The notes: generated by a model from the sequence alone, not told the origin. A stretch of 64,000 bases of DNA from Parasitella parasitica (GCA_025201805.1 MU619338.1:1-64000), one strand, 5' to 3'; numbered from the stretch's first letter, positions 10,819 to 23,113 are shown. Numbers and translations are program-made.

Positions 10819-12138
10819 ATGTCATTTCTTAAAGATAATTCAAAGGGATCATCGCCTTCGATTCCGGCCTGTGACACAATCATTGACTTGACGTACGTAA
10901 CTTAATACCACATGCAAAGCATCACCATGACTAATTGATTTCACAGCGCATTAAAAGGCGATGAATTACCAGCCAAAATACTCAAATTGATTCAAGAGCT
11001 TTTCCCGGAATATGCTGAAAATCTCGACAGAATTGAACTGGAAAGAGTTAGCGGGGCTCTCACCAAGTATGTCAAGTATGCAGTGGTGGAGGGAGTTCAT
11101 GAATAGTAACACTCTATAGTGCTGTTTTCTTTGTAAAAGCTGCCAAGAGACGTCGCTTATTGTTGAGAGTATACGGTAATGGCGTAGATCAGATTATTGA
11201 CCGAGGAAATGAGTTGGCGTGGCTCGCACGTCTCTCAAGCTTGAGCATTGGTCCTAGCTTACTGGGAGTTTTCGGCAATGGACGGTTTGAAGAATACTTG
11301 CCGTCAACCACATTAACGCACCATGATATTCGTGATCCTGAGACCTCAAAAGGAATCGCAGCATGTCTGCGTGAATTGCATGATATTGTAAACGTTTTTC
11401 CATTCTCGGCCGAAAAAAATCATCTGGAAATTTGGGCCAACATTGATAAATGGTATCGTGTTGTGATGGGGCTGTTGCCTGTATTATACAAGAAGAGCGA
11501 TGGCTGGGAGAAGGTGTTGGAAGCCTTCAATTTGGAGCTTTTGCCTTTCGAGATTGAAAAGTGCAAGCAAATAACGGAAGCTGCAAAGTCACCCATAGTG
11601 TTTGCACACAACGATGTAACTTTGATCGCAATATATAGTGTTTTGATTTGTACGCTGATACGATTCTCTCTCTCTCCCCTCCCCCCTCCCCCAAAAAAAC
11701 ATGTAATAGACTCAATACGGCAATATCCTCAAGTTGGAAAATACAAATGAGCTGGTGGTAGTTGATTTCGAGTATGCGGGCTACAATCCTCGTGGGTTTG
11801 ATATTGCCAATCATTTCTGTGAATGGACCTATGATTATCACTCTGACCAACCCGCATCCATGGACCTCAGCAAATACCCCTCGCATGACGAACAAATTTG
11901 CTTCTTGAACGCTTATCTCGACACCAAATCCAAACACGGTAATCTAGACGTTTTAGATAAAGCAGTTACAGTTGAATGCCTACAAAAGGAAGCTGCCATA
12001 TGGTTAATGACAAGCCATCTATCTTGGGGTTTGTGGGGTTTGATTCAAGCCAGTCAAAGTGAGATTGATTTCGACTACTTTCTGTTCTCTACACAACGTT
12101 TGAATGCTTTCCGTCTGGAGTTTGCAAAGTGGAATTAA
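10819..12138 (+). CDS. Choline/ethanolamine kinase
   Basis: Four exons (10819-10892, 10947-11066, 11120-11615, 11710-12138) give 372 residues, typical for the family. It would phosphorylate choline or ethanolamine with ATP, the first step of the Kennedy pathway to phosphatidylcholine and phosphatidylethanolamine, in the cytosol. Visible motifs: a nucleotide-binding N-lobe with SGALTNAVFFVK and LLLRVYGNG, the Brenner-type catalytic loop HNDTQYGN (split by the last intron between HND and TQYGN), and the signature VVDFEYAGYNPRGFDIANHF, which carries the metal-binding aspartate. The C-terminal half (WLMTSHLSWGLWGLIQA) is also diagnostic. Sequence alone does not tell me whether choline or ethanolamine is preferred. 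The gene is convergent with the SRS2-type helicase gene, whose stop codon is 140 bp away. Confidence 0.92.
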
Positions 12139-12277
12139 GTTGTTTTATAGCAGTAATAATGATTGTATGATATATCCAAGGCAGTTTACAGATAATGATG
12201 TGTATTCAAAACACTTTATTTATGTATATAAAGCAGTATTTTTAAATCTGATCACATTGTCGTCTACGTTACCGAGC

Positions 12278-15200
12278 TTAATCCAATGGCTCAGATTTCA
12301 CTTTAACCTCCCTTTTCACAATGGCGCGATCTATAGGCTCAGCCTTGACATTTGCTTCTTCCTTGAACTTGTTGGGAGCAGTATGCTTGGGCTTTGCTCG
12401 TTTAAGCGGTCTCTGATCTGTCAAAGTCGAAGCAGAGACAAATCCACCCCGGTATTTGGCAGAGTGCTGAGATGACGATGACGATGATGAAGGCTGTGAT
12501 TGACTTTGCGGCCCTTGGGATTGGGAATAGAAGCCTTGCGATTGCGAATCAGCATACTGAGTGGAATAGCCAGATTGCTTGCCTTTGTCTTTTTTGGTCA
12601 CTAATTCATCATCGTCTGGAGGAGCAGGTTTGTCAAGCGTAGCAGCCAACATTGATCTTGTATCGTTATCCCACTCTGGGGGAATAGCCTGGCGATGCTT
12701 TCTGTTCATGTTATCAAAGAAACGAGTCCTAGTTTCCACACGGTATTCACCCCAAGAGTTTCGCTCCTCTGGGCACATACAATAAAGAAAGAATTGTGAT
12801 CGGGTCATGGCGACATATAACAAGCGACCTTCTTCAGACACATCGGAAGATAGTTGGCTTGGAATCGAGCCCTCGTTGCATGTAGCTATGAACACACACG
12901 GCCATTCTAAACCTTTGGCAGAATGTATAGTCGATATAGTAACCTTCCCCCCCTCAGCCTCTTCCTGCTCCTTTTGATGCGCGCTCATAGAACAATATTC
13001 TAGAAACTGTACAATGTAGTCTTTTTCTTTGACCGGGATATCATACTCTTCGCCACTACATGGCTCTCTATTATCAATACCAATTGTAACAGTCGTTCAT
13101 GTAAACTTACTTACTCTTTGTTGGGAATTTCTGTATCGTTGGAAGCCCTAGGACCAGCTGAGCTTCCATCGTGTCCTCTTTTTTAATAACAGAATAGCGT
13201 AAGTATCGCATAAAATAAACGTAAAAAGATACGAGTCTTACGTATTTTGTGGAAGGTTAAAAGAATCCTTTGGCTGTCTATGAAAACCATTGTTATCGCA
13301 TGTCATGCAGACAATCAAAGTATTCTTACTGCTCTGAAATGTCTACCAAATCCACTTCTTCATCCATTGTAAAGTCAGGAATACCCTCGTCAGCTGTAAA
13401 GTGCGGCACCTCTTCACTCTCATTAGCTAGCATTTGCTCGTCTTATCAATAACTAGCAATACAGCGCATGTCGTGATTTACCTTCATTATCCTCGTCTTC
13501 GTCTTCTGCAACTACTTCAGCATCTACAACATCCAAACTGTTGTGATTTGCATTTTGGCCTTGCTGTGTTTGAGATTGGCTTATAATAGGGTCATCATCG
13601 CCTACGTGATGCTCTTCTTTCGATAGTGATATAAGTTCGCCAAGATTATTGTATCTAGCTTCATGATCTTGGAAATATTTGTCTTTTAAATACTCCTTGT
13701 ATTCGGTTGCAGTAATAATAAACTCTAGAATCTCTGAAATTTCAATCTAGAATTATCGTAGTTTGTGAACATTTAGTTTTACGCATATGTATATATTTCA
13801 AGCTACCTTTTGTTCGATCATGGTCTTTACATCTTCGCATATCATTGCTAGCCCTCTGATCTTTAGGCGAATAGCGTTGTTGAACGCTCCTCTGTTCCTT
13901 CCAATAGCATGTAATGTTTCCAACATGCTTTCGTTCGGATGTGTTTCATGAAGAACAGCAATCTTCTTTATTGTAACTTCGCCAATTCCTCTTTTGGGTA
14001 CATTGATGATGCGGCTATAGCTTTGATAGTCAAAGTTGTTGTATGAAAAAGCGAGGTATGCTAGCATGTCTTTGATCTCAATTCTGTCGAAAAACCTATC
14101 GCCGCAAATCTACATTTTATACAGCAAGGCAAGTAAACAGCGTTAATCGTCAATTTCAATGACGAACGTAAAAAAAAAAAAAGTATATACTTGCAATGCT
14201 AAAAGGGATCCGCAGCTTTCTAAACGTCGCTTCAAACTTTCTTGAAGTGAAATTACTACGCATCAGAACTGCAAAATCTTTAAAGGAGACAAGTCCTTTG
14301 GAATATTTGATAACTTTTTTGATCTCTTTAGCCACAAACTCTGCCTGCGTATCCTCGTTTCTCGTTGACAAGATAGAGATGGGGATGCCCACGGGATTGT
14401 TGGTGTACAAAGACTTGTCAATACGTGTGACATCTAGTTAGTCTTGCTGGATCAGGCAGTGCTCCACGGCGAATACACTTAAGAAGTTAAGCACTCACCT
14501 TGCTTGATAACATGCAATGCAGCGTCCAAGATGGCCTTTGTACTTCTGTAGTTTTGCTCCATGTTAATTGATTGAGTATCCAGATAATCATCTTGCATCT
14601 TGTTAAAGTTCTTGGGCTCAGCTGATCTCCAGCCAAAGATCGACTGATCAGGATCTGTTTAGCATGCATAAAAGTCAGACACTAAAATCGTCTATTCGAC
14701 GGTTTACTCTACCTCCAACGATGGTTACAGTTTTATCGGTATGCTGATTCTTGGTTATAAGCTTGATTAGATCGTACTGAACAACATTCGTATCTTGATA
14801 CTAATGGAAACAATGTTATACAATGTAAGGCTATCAGATGCGAAAGTGCTTTATACCTCGTCCACAAGCACAGCTTTAATATGAGCCAATACATCCCTCT
14901 TTCTTCTAAACAGTTCGCATGCTTTGATTAAAATGTTGTCAAAATCCTAACCAAATTGAGAAAAACTTGATTAAAAACACTATGTATATTGGCTTCCATC
15001 CGGGTACTCACAACCAAATTATTATTGTAAAGCTCTTGTTCGTATGCCTCATACAAAACTGCAATGTTTCTTTTTGCGAAATCTTCAGAATACATTTCCT
15101 TGTATTGTGATGCTGTGATTCCTTCGCTCTTTGCTTTGCTAATTATGTTGGAGATAACCCCTAGTAAACACATTCCACATAAATAATCACTGCCAATAAA

Positions 15201-15794
15201 AAAAAAAAAGGCATCATATCATTTACCTGGCTTTTGCCTGGTTCGAGTGAATGAATCGATATCGAGTTTTTCGTCTTTCTGGAGTTTTTTGATAATATCT
15301 TGACTGTGTAAAAGAGTGTCTTGTTAGAGACGAAATGGCATCAGCTGGTCGTACTTGCCTCACTTCTTTATCAGCTATGGTAAAGTTTGATTTCAGATCG
15401 ACTACGGCTGCATTGTGTCGCAAAATACGAGAGCAGATTGAATGAAAAGTGCCAATCACCAAATTATCAGTATTCTTGTTGCCTATCATCGAGTAAAGTC
15501 TCTTTTTCATCTCATTTGCAGCTTTGTTGGTAAAGGTAACTACAATGACTTGCTGAGGCTTTGTGTTTTCATTGAGCACAAGGTGGGCAGCTCTGCAGGT
15601 CAAAACTATTGAAGAGGCATTTAGTTTTTATTATTATAAACTGGGATAAAAAAAAAACCTCTTGTCTTGCCCGAGCCAGGACCAGCCAAGATCTGCAGAG
15701 TCTTTGCTTTTGACAATACGGATTCTCGCTGATGTTCATTCAAAGTGCTCAACGTCTCTTGGAACTGCTGTCTGTAAAGAAGATCTTGTTCCAT
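12278..15794 (-). CDS. SRS2: SRS2-type UvrD-family DNA helicase
   Basis: Fourteen exons (15794-15659, 15605-15359, 15303-15227, 15160-15012, 14946-14857, 14800-14713, 14654-14499, 14433-14195, 14109-13807, 13746-13482, 13441-13330, 13277-13242, 13177-13115, 13067-12278) give 916 residues. It is a superfamily 1 3'-5' helicase: Walker A AGPGSGKT near residue 40, VVTFTNKAANEMKKR, VLVDE, GDPDQSIFGWR, QNYRST, TIHSAKGLEW at 700-709 and VAMTRS. Residues such as IISKAKSEGI and EIKDMLAYLAF fit Srs2, which strips Rad51 from DNA and curbs recombination, rather than bacterial-type UvrD. The C-terminus is a Gln/Ser-rich tail that ends with three psi-K-x-E motifs. Two introns (15358-15304, 14194-14110) start with GCAAGT, needed to keep the conserved helicase reading. 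One intron (13481-13442) is only 40 bp. Confidence 0.88.
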
Positions 15795-16563
15795 ATGATT
15801 CCTGATGACGAAAATATAGAGAAAAAGGAAAAAAGGAAAAAGAACGAAAAGAGCATTGGAGAGACTCAAAGGGCTGCTGAGTGTCTTTTTTGATTTAACC
15901 GTGTCACTTGCTTCTATCTCAAATGGTGTGGTTCCATTGCTTTTTGATCTGTGCAAGCATACTGCCCCTCCCCTCTCCCCCCCCCCCCGAAGCTCATGTC
16001 TATTCTCGCTCTGGCAGCATTGCACCCTTTTCTTATCTCGACCCGAGTCTGTCGTTTCCAAATGTGTCTTGAATCTTGAATTGTTTCGAGAGCAATCCTC
16101 TTTTACCTCTAAACGCTGCTATTGCGATATTTCAGCCGCAGCAGATTGGCATAATGGAGGTCACTGGCACCTTAATGCTCTAAAGTGCCATGTCGAGACA
16201 TTGCGAAAAAGCCATATGTACGAGTTGCTAGAAGCACATGATGCGCGCGCCATGTCGCGATTGCATCGAGCACAGACGACTGGAGACGATTTTACTGGGG
16301 ATTCTTCCATTCATCAGTAGCTCCAACTGCTGCCAAACATTAGAATGTTCCAAACTCTATTGCAATGTGTGTATATCCCATTGATCCTGAGCAATTGATA
16401 ATACAATCACATAACGCGCTGTACACTGCACGCATAGCAAAATCAAGCAAGGGAAGGTTGCATGGCGACCCGTTTAAACAACAAAACTGACCTATAAATA
16501 AGCACCAGAAGGCAAAATCTTTTTTCCCAAGTCTTTTCCCCCTTTTCTGTTTTCTTATCCATA
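15795..16563 (+). promoter_or_regulatory. Divergent promoter region with TATA box before Sec14-like gene
   Basis: This is the space between the divergent SRS2 and Sec14-like genes. A TATA-like CTATAAATAA lies at about 16493-16502, roughly 65 bp before the Sec14-like ATG, followed by a pyrimidine-rich leader (16518-16558) of the kind seen upstream of fungal transcription starts. A run of C residues sits near 15977-15988. A long plus-strand open frame (15856-16320) is present, but it has no family features and I treat it as chance. Confidence 0.5.
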
Positions 16564-17720
16564 ATGAACATATTTCGATTCAAATCAAGCTCATCTGCTG
16601 CCAATAGCACGAAATCTGCTACACCATCGGTAGACTATGGGCCTATTACAAGCGACCCTCTTTTAACGCCACCCACAGAATACGAGCCTATCCTGAACCC
16701 CACGCTTGACGACGAGCAGAGACAAAAGATTGCAGACTTGCTGGCCTATATGGACACCATTATTCTCTCGGAACAAGACCCCTACTATCCTAATGAAAGA
16801 GGTTTCGTGTCTAAAGAAACTGCCCATAGATACATGAGAGCAAGAAAGTGGGATTTTGAGGTATTTAATGACAAAATGGAGAATCGTGCGCTACAGACAT
16901 TCAGCGTCTCTCTTGCAATAGGCAGCCAAGAACATGCTGGAGAATACAGTCAAATGGAGAAGGGAATTCAAACCAGATCAACTAGATGCAGATATGATCC
17001 GTCTCGAGGTAGGCTACCATGCTCAAAAGAAACCCCCCCCCCCTCCCCTCGCCAAAAAAAAAAAAAAGCTTCTCGCTGCTAAGCTTTGTTGTTAGGCTGA
17101 AACTGGCAAGATGTATTTTAGTGGGTTCGACAAGGCTGGGCGCCCTCTTTGGATCATGAAGCCCCGTAATGAAAATTCTAAAGACTCTGACAGGCAAGTA
17201 AAGCACATTGTATTTTGCTTGGAGAGGGGCATTCGCTTGATGCCTGAAAACGTCGAGAAGATATCGATTGTCGTTGATTTCAAGGACTCGACCTCATCCA
17301 ACAATGCCAGCATTGGTACATGCAAAAAGTTTTTGGACATTTTAGGGAACCATTACCCAGAGAGACTTGGCGTTGCATTTCTAGTTAATTGTAAGTGCAC
17401 GGGGCAGCGCAATGACGATTGACAAGATGACTAACAACGCGTTGGTCGATAATTTAGCACCGTGGTTCTTCCTTACTACGTTCAAAGTGATTGGACCCTT
17501 TATGGACCCTGTTACCAGAAACAAGATCAAATTTATTAATTCAGATGATAATACCAAAAGCACAAACAACGACCAAATCAACATTGACGACTATATACCT
17601 CTGAAGCAAATGGAAGTGAGCCTTGGCGGTCAGTACAACTTTGCATTTGACATAGACACTTATTGGAGTGCTCTTTTGAGAGAGACAGGAGACCCTTACA
17701 AAGTGATAGAGTATAAATAA
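16564..17720 (+). CDS. Sec14-like CRAL-TRIO lipid-transfer protein
   Basis: Four exons (16564-16860, 16922-17008, 17096-17390, 17458-17720) give 313 residues. A short disordered N-terminus precedes a CRAL-TRIO-N helical bundle (YMDTIILSEQDPYYP, YMRARKWDFEAAKNMLENT), then the lipid-binding CRAL-TRIO fold: GKMYFSGFDKAGRPLWIMKP, ISIVVDFKD, FLDILGNHYPERLGVAFLVN and PWFFLTTFKVIGPFMDPVTRNKI. These are the hallmark strands and gate helix of Sec14 proteins, which exchange phosphatidylinositol and a second lipid and stimulate phosphoinositide synthesis. Which yeast paralogue it matches cannot be decided by eye. The second intron contains C-rich and A-rich homopolymers. Confidence 0.88.
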
Positions 17721-17774
17721 AGTAGCATTGTCATTCTACAGCCATCGCGAAAAAAAGACGCGGCTCTTCAACTA

Positions 17775-17848
17775 GTGGCAGTGGCAGTGGCAGTAGCAGT
17801 GGCAGTGGCAGTGGCGGTAGCAGTAGCAATGGCAGTGGCAGTAGTCAG
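17775..17848. repeat. GGCAGT-type microsatellite
   Basis: Imperfect tandem copies of a 6-bp GTGGCA/GTAGCA unit lie between the Sec14-like and MPS1 genes. They are non-coding in the models given here and probably polymorphic. Confidence 0.85.
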
Positions 17849-17967
17849 ACTTTGCTTTTTGTTTTTTTGTTGGGTACAAGCTTTTATTGAAACTCTCCTT
17901 GTGAATTATTGCCTCTCTTTATCCGATAAAAATTATACCCTTACAATACGCTCTTCCCTATAACAAT

Positions 17968-20133
17968 ATGAGTGACCAGCCCTCACAGTCTAGAGACAGC
18001 TCCAGTAACAGAGCGCCATCTGTGGAGATTCTCTCTAAATATCCAATCTTTTCAAATACGTTGGATGTGTGGAAGGCTATCAAAGAGCTGGAGGAAGACG
18101 ATTTTCAAGATGACAACATTGATATCGATTTTGAGGAAGATCAGGCCTCAAGCATGAGTTTTCAAGAGGTGAGTGCAGTCATTAAAAGCAGACAATCAAA
18201 AAGAGCCACATTAATCTCGAATGAGCAGCATCATAGCAATAGCGCCACAGTGGAAACGTCAGCGAGAGACGAGATTACCGTCGACGAGATGGAGAATCGC
18301 CAGCGATTGTCTAGTGCAAATCGGCAGGAAGAGGACGGACCCATGACACATCATGTAAATTGCCTCAGCCATACCGTCTCATAAGCACTGCCTATACTAA
18401 CATGTTTCTTACAGTCTCCAATTCGAGCTGCTCAAACGGAATACACATTGTAAGTCTTTTACATTGGGATATTCAGCAGCTATTAACAGACAGTCAAGTC
18501 CTAGAAATGTGCGTAGGAAACTAGCCGATGCAGCATCCAGTCCTTCATCCGCACCAGCATCCACAAATAGAGACTCGCCGATGACACGGCCTTCACCACC
18601 ATCAGCTTTGACTACCTCCAATATAAGCATGATGGCTACGCCTACAGACCTACCTTCTTCACCCTCCACTGGAAGCATTGAAGGTAAATTAAAAAAAAAA
18701 AAAAATGGGGCCCCATAACCATCTTGGAAAACAAGACGTATTTAAACATTCATAGGACCATTTGATAATGCCAATGACGCTGGCAGTCTTGAGCGCAATG
18801 TTTCTTCGTTAGACATAGCCGTCGATAGTCCTTCAACGGTAATAATATCATGCAGCTAAAAGGCAATCATATACTCATATACGGCTGTAGAAAGAGTCGC
18901 CTTCATCGAAATCGGATAGTAAAAGAAGAGCATCCCCACCTCGACAGCAGCATACGCCTCCCATCGTCACCAGAACATCTTCAGAGTCACCACGGCCACG
19001 GCCTGAGCAGTCGAGACCAGTGGATCATTTTGCGAAACCTGCAATCATCCCAAAGAAATCCAACGGAAACTACTCGAACCACTCGTACACAAATTATGAT
19101 CGCAAAGTACCACAGGCTCCTCGTGAACAAGAGAAAATAACTGTACGTAGGACCTAGTGTAGACGCATTCTTTATTAAACCACAATTATACGTGTATATA
19201 TAGATCAACAAGCACGATTATACCATTTTAAAGGAGATTGGCAGAGGAAGCTCTGGCAAAGTATTTCAGGTTCTGGGGCACACATTTGGTCAGATATTAG
19301 CTCTCAAATGGATCGAAGTGAAACACGAGGAAGATCGCAAAAGTATTATGAACGAAATAGAGTTGCTGAAATCGCTGGATGACCACGACACCATTGTAAG
19401 TTTACTGGATTACAGAGCAACCCCTTCTGTCATTTTCATGGTGATGGAATTTGGCGAAATCGACCTTGCTCAATTGATACAAAGGCAGGCTCAAAAGAAA
19501 TGGGACATCAACTTTATTAGGTATTACTGGAACCAGGTAAGACAACAAAGAGAGAGAGAGAGACAGAGAGAGAGCTGAGGCTGTGGTAGCGTTGCACTCT
19601 AACACATTTCTTAGATGTTGCATGCTGTGTACATTATCCACCAGAACAACATTGTTCATTCGGATCTAAAGCCTGCTAATTTTGTGGTGGTGAAAGGATG
19701 GCTCAAATTGATTGACTTTGGCATAGCAAAGAAAGTGTCTGATGATACGACGAATATCGAGCGGGTGGTTCAAGTGGGTACTATCAACTACATGTCGCCC
19801 GAAGCATTATTAGATATCAACGAGGGGAGAGGAGAAGCAGGCAGCTTGATGAAGCTAGGTAGACCTAGCGATGTGTGGTCTCTAGGCTGTATTTTATATC
19901 AAATGGTATATGGCAAGACTCCCTTTTATCATTTATCACTAGCACAGAAAATCATCTGCATACCTAATCCTAGCTACAAGATTAATTTTCCAACGACTGT
20001 GCCGAATGGAAAGAATTCAAGACCCATTGAAGTGCCTCCTTTGCTTCTCAAAGTATTGAAAGGCTGCTTAAATCGCAACCCCTCCGTGCGCCCACTCCTC
20101 ACTGAATTGATGTTTCACCCATTTGTAAATTAG
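17968..20133 (+). CDS. MPS1: MPS1/TTK dual-specificity spindle checkpoint kinase
   Basis: Seven exons (17968-18354, 18415-18449, 18490-18683, 18756-18838, 18891-19142, 19204-19536, 19615-20133) give 600 residues. Residues 1-315 are Ser/Pro/Arg-rich and disordered. The kinase domain follows: GRGSSGKV loop at 331-337, ATP-site Lys352 in LALKW, catalytic loop HSDLKPAN at 443-450, DFG at 462-464, TINYMSPEA and DVWSLGCILYQMVYG. HSDLKPANF instead of HRDLKP is characteristic of the Mps1/TTK family. This kinase monitors kinetochore attachment, recruits checkpoint proteins to Knl1 and acts in spindle-pole duplication in fungi. The 35-bp second exon and the 40-bp intron after it (18450-18489) are the weakest parts of the model. 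Confidence 0.88.
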
Positions 20134-21070
20134 CTCTCATTGTACATTTTTTTTTCGCTCTTTTTCCCCCAGATTATACACGTATTTAAAAAAAAAACAA
20201 AAACAAAAACAAACAAACATACTTATTTACGTATATTTTGCTTGATTTAAAAAGTGTCTTTTTTTTTTTTTTGACAGTGTCCTAATGCATATAGCACAAA
20301 AGAAAAAAAAACTTACTTTCAAGATTATGTATGCTTATAACTAATATTTGGTTTTCTGCCTGACCTGTGCATAGTTCCACTATTGACATGTATAGAATCG
20401 TTTTCTCTATTCAATGGACGAAATAAAATAAAAAAAAAAAACAAGACTTCAGTACAAAAGTTTCGTCATTGATTTCTTTCTGAGTTTTGGTCGAGAGATG
20501 GTTCAAAACGTCCATTGTATTCATTTGAGTTTCAAGACGTTGCATGCTCATACCAGGTAAATCTGGAGAATGACAACTGCTCCCTTCGACTTACCCTCCA
20601 AGGCATTTTGATAATTTTGTTTTGCACATTTTCTTTGAATGCTTTTTTAGTTTTTTCCTTTTGATATCATTTTACAAGAAGATCAGGAGAGAGGAAAAAA
20701 CATAGGAGAAGAAACTATACCAAAATCAGGAAAAGCAAGGTTATGTTTTACCCGAACACGGAACAAAAAAGGTACCCCACTACTATACGAACCAATAAAT
20801 GCATATAACTGAACTGAATTATAACTTTTATCAGCTAAACCCAATTATTGAAAGCATGCAAGGAGGCTTAAAAAAACGCATGCGTTAATAAACAAGTTTC
20901 GGATGTTGTCATACACATGGTGATCCTTCTGTTTCTGCAAGAAATTCGAAATTAAATGATTAATAAAGATAAAATATACAAATATGGCATGGAATACAGA
21001 ATAATTTTCAAAAGATGAGATGATTTATTATGAATTATAAACGGGAAATGTAATATGTCGTGAGTGTCGA
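20134..21070. other. Intergenic, A/T homopolymer-rich
   Basis: No gene is seen. It includes the 3' flank of the MPS1 gene with A and T runs (20188-20218, 20260-20272, 20425-20440) and the downstream flank of the chitin deacetylase. Confidence 0.5.
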
Positions 21071-22339
21071 TTAAAGTAACAAGGCGGCAATGAATGCGGA
21101 GGCCATTACAAGATTAGGAATAACAGACATGGCCCCACTGGTAGAAGCACTGACTTTAGAAGCAGTGGTCGCGACGCCAGAAGCGCTAGCGCCAGTCGCA
21201 CTAACGGCAGTAGAGCCAGAGGTGCTGGATTTGGTTCCATTCAGTACATTGGTCCATTCAAAATCTTCAAAGTAAGGATAAGAAATGTTGTAACAGGTAG
21301 CGACATCAATAACTTGCTTGTAGGCAGAGATAATCTTGGGCAAGTTCTCAACGGCCATGGACATGGTTTCGTTATTGATTTCGTGAGTCAACACAATGTT
21401 ACCACTGGTAGCAAAAGTGCCATTAGTACCCATAGCAATAAAGTCAGCGTAGCTTTGCTCCACAGCTTCAACTGTAGTAGTGACACCAGCAGACCAGTCG
21501 TCAGTGTCGAGGTTCCAGATAACAGCGGTTAAACCCAACTGAGAAGCAATCCAGCGAACACGATCATCAACATCACCGTAGGGAGGACGCCAGTAACGAG
21601 GGGTTAAGCCTGTGGCGAGCTTAATTGCCTTTTGAGTGTAGTAAAATTCTGCAAGGACTTCTTGGTTAGTCTTGGTGGTCATTTGAGGATGAGACCAAGT
21701 GTGGGAAGCGATGTGATGGCCATCAAGAACACCACGCATAGCACCGTACGGCCAGTCAACGACATTAGAGCCGATGTAGAACATGGAAGCCTTCAGTTTT
21801 TTCTCTTGGAGATAATCATAGAAAGCATTGTGAGAGCAGTTGGGTCCATCATCATAGGTTAGGCCCCAAGTCTCGGGCTCAGGGCATTTGGAAATGTCCT
21901 CATTGACGTCGCTGAGTTTAGGAGTGGTACAGGTAGTTGCAGACCACCAACAATCAGGATCTGTTGCAGAGTCGTAACCGGTGGTGTCCAAGTTGCCGCT
22001 GGCATCAAGAGTACGAACAGCAATGTTGGGAGCTTTGGTCCAGTCAATTGAGTTGTAGAGGTCAAGGAACTCGGTAGTTGCGTTCATACCATTAGTGGTT
22101 GCAACTTCCCAGATGGAGGGCCATTCAGAAGCATTGAAGGTGAATAAAGAAGTATCAGGGTTGTAGTAAACGCATTCTTGAGTAGGGTTAATGGATGTGG
22201 TCTGCTCGATAGAAGGAACGGTGATGTTCTTGGGATTAACTCGAGAAATGAACGATTGCCAGTAATTAGAAGCATCAGCTGCGGCAATGGTAGCTACTTG
22301 GGCAATGGCAGCTGAAAGAGCGAATGTCCTGATTTGCAT
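21071..22339 (-). CDS. Secreted/GPI-anchored chitin deacetylase
   Basis: An intronless gene of 422 residues, about the length of the Mucor rouxii chitin deacetylase. It converts chitin to chitosan at the cell wall, which is the defining wall chemistry of Mucoromycota. A signal peptide spans about residues 1-21 (cut near AAA-DASNY). The NodB/CE4 domain shows TYDDGP (161-166), the metal triad SHTWSH (212-217), RPPYGD (251-256), NLDTDDW and LTHE (317-320), so all catalytic and zinc-binding residues are present. Several N-x-S/T sites are visible. The Ser/Thr/Ala-rich tail ends in a hydrophobic stretch (LVMASAFIAALLL) typical of a GPI-anchor signal. The absence of introns is unusual next to its neighbours and may reflect high expression. 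Confidence 0.95.
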   Translation of the reverse strand: MQIRTFALSAAIAQVATIAAADASNYWQSFISRVNPKNITVPSIEQTTSINPTQECVYYNPDTSLFTFNASEWPSIWEVATTNGMNATTEFLDLYNSIDWTKAPNIAVRTLDASGNLDTTGYDSATDPDCWWSATTCTTPKLSDVNEDISKCPEPETWGLTYDDGPNCSHNAFYDYLQEKKLKASMFYIGSNVVDWPYGAMRGVLDGHHIASHTWSHPQMTTKTNQEVLAEFYYTQKAIKLATGLTPRYWRPPYGDVDDRVRWIASQLGLTAVIWNLDTDDWSAGVTTTVEAVEQSYADFIAMGTNGTFATSGNIVLTHEINNETMSMAVENLPKIISAYKQVIDVATCYNISYPYFEDFEWTNVLNGTKSSTSGSTAVSATGASASGVATTASKVSASTSGAMSVIPNLVMASAFIAALLL

Positions 22340-22410
22340 CTTTTCGGCTTGTAATTATAGCAACACAGGAAGGAATGAAGGCGAAAGAAATAAATTGTAC
22401 TTTTGTGGTT

Positions 22411-22417
22411 ATTTATA
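22411..22417 (-). promoter_or_regulatory. TATA box of the chitin deacetylase gene
   Basis: On the minus strand the bases read TATAAAT about 72 bp before the ATG, a normal distance for a strongly expressed fungal gene. Confidence 0.55.
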
Positions 22418-23113
22418 CCCTTTTCGTTATAGCTGCAATGGTTTTTTGGGTTACACTATCATCCTTGGCGACGCTTATTATATACGGTACATGGTCTATT
22501 CTTAGATGCGTTTTAAATATATATTTCATATCCTTTTCTTGCCACGGCTTACAGCAATGATGACATACATATAACTTTAAAAATTTTCAAGCTTATTATT
22601 TTTGAAGCTTAGAACTACTCTTGTTAATGCACTTCACCATACAAATGCATTGTTTTTGCACAGATTCTGCAGTACTGCAGTACATCAAACCCTGCAGAGC
22701 AATCGGCGCTTAAAACTAAAGTATAATACATAGAGATATTTCCCGAGCAACTCAATTGAACAATGCAAATTACACAAAATTATCAACCACAAAGCATTCG
22801 ATTTGAGAAAAATAAAATAAAATAAAGTACATTGAATTCTTCTACTGATTTTCTCCGAGTAAAACTTGCTGTATCATGCTGGTGAATGAAAAATTGTTTT
22901 TTTTTTTAGTGCACACATGTCTCATCGCAACTGAATTCCGGTTTCAATGGTTCACATTTTGTTAAACAGGCTATTATTGGGGGCATATTTAACACGACGC
23001 GGTGGTTACTTGCCTGTAATGGTTCGATTTTTTTTTTTTTTCTTTTTGTTTTCAACTGTCAGCATTGCTCATCTATCTCTAACAACTTCAACATATATAT
23101 TTATACACACAAT
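22418..23113. other. Divergent intergenic promoter region
   Basis: The upstream regions of the chitin deacetylase and the DUF8032-like gene lie here. A CTGCAG-rich inverted patch at about 22667-22696 (TTCTGCAGTACTGCAG) is notable. No gene is seen. Confidence 0.5.

Noticed and set aside
10406-10891. Open frames spanning the N block
   Set aside because: They consist mostly of unknown bases and homopolymer Phe or Lys; no real coding evidence.
15856-16320. Plus-strand 154-codon open frame between SRS2 and the Sec14-like gene
   Set aside because: Overlaps the SRS2 5' flank and a poly-C tract, shows no domain, and sits where a divergent promoter is expected.
19383-19400. A GTAAGT donor inside the MPS1 kinase domain after DDHDTI
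   Set aside because: The frame reads through into conserved kinase sequence (VSLLDYRATPSVIFMVME), so using it as a donor would delete essential residues.
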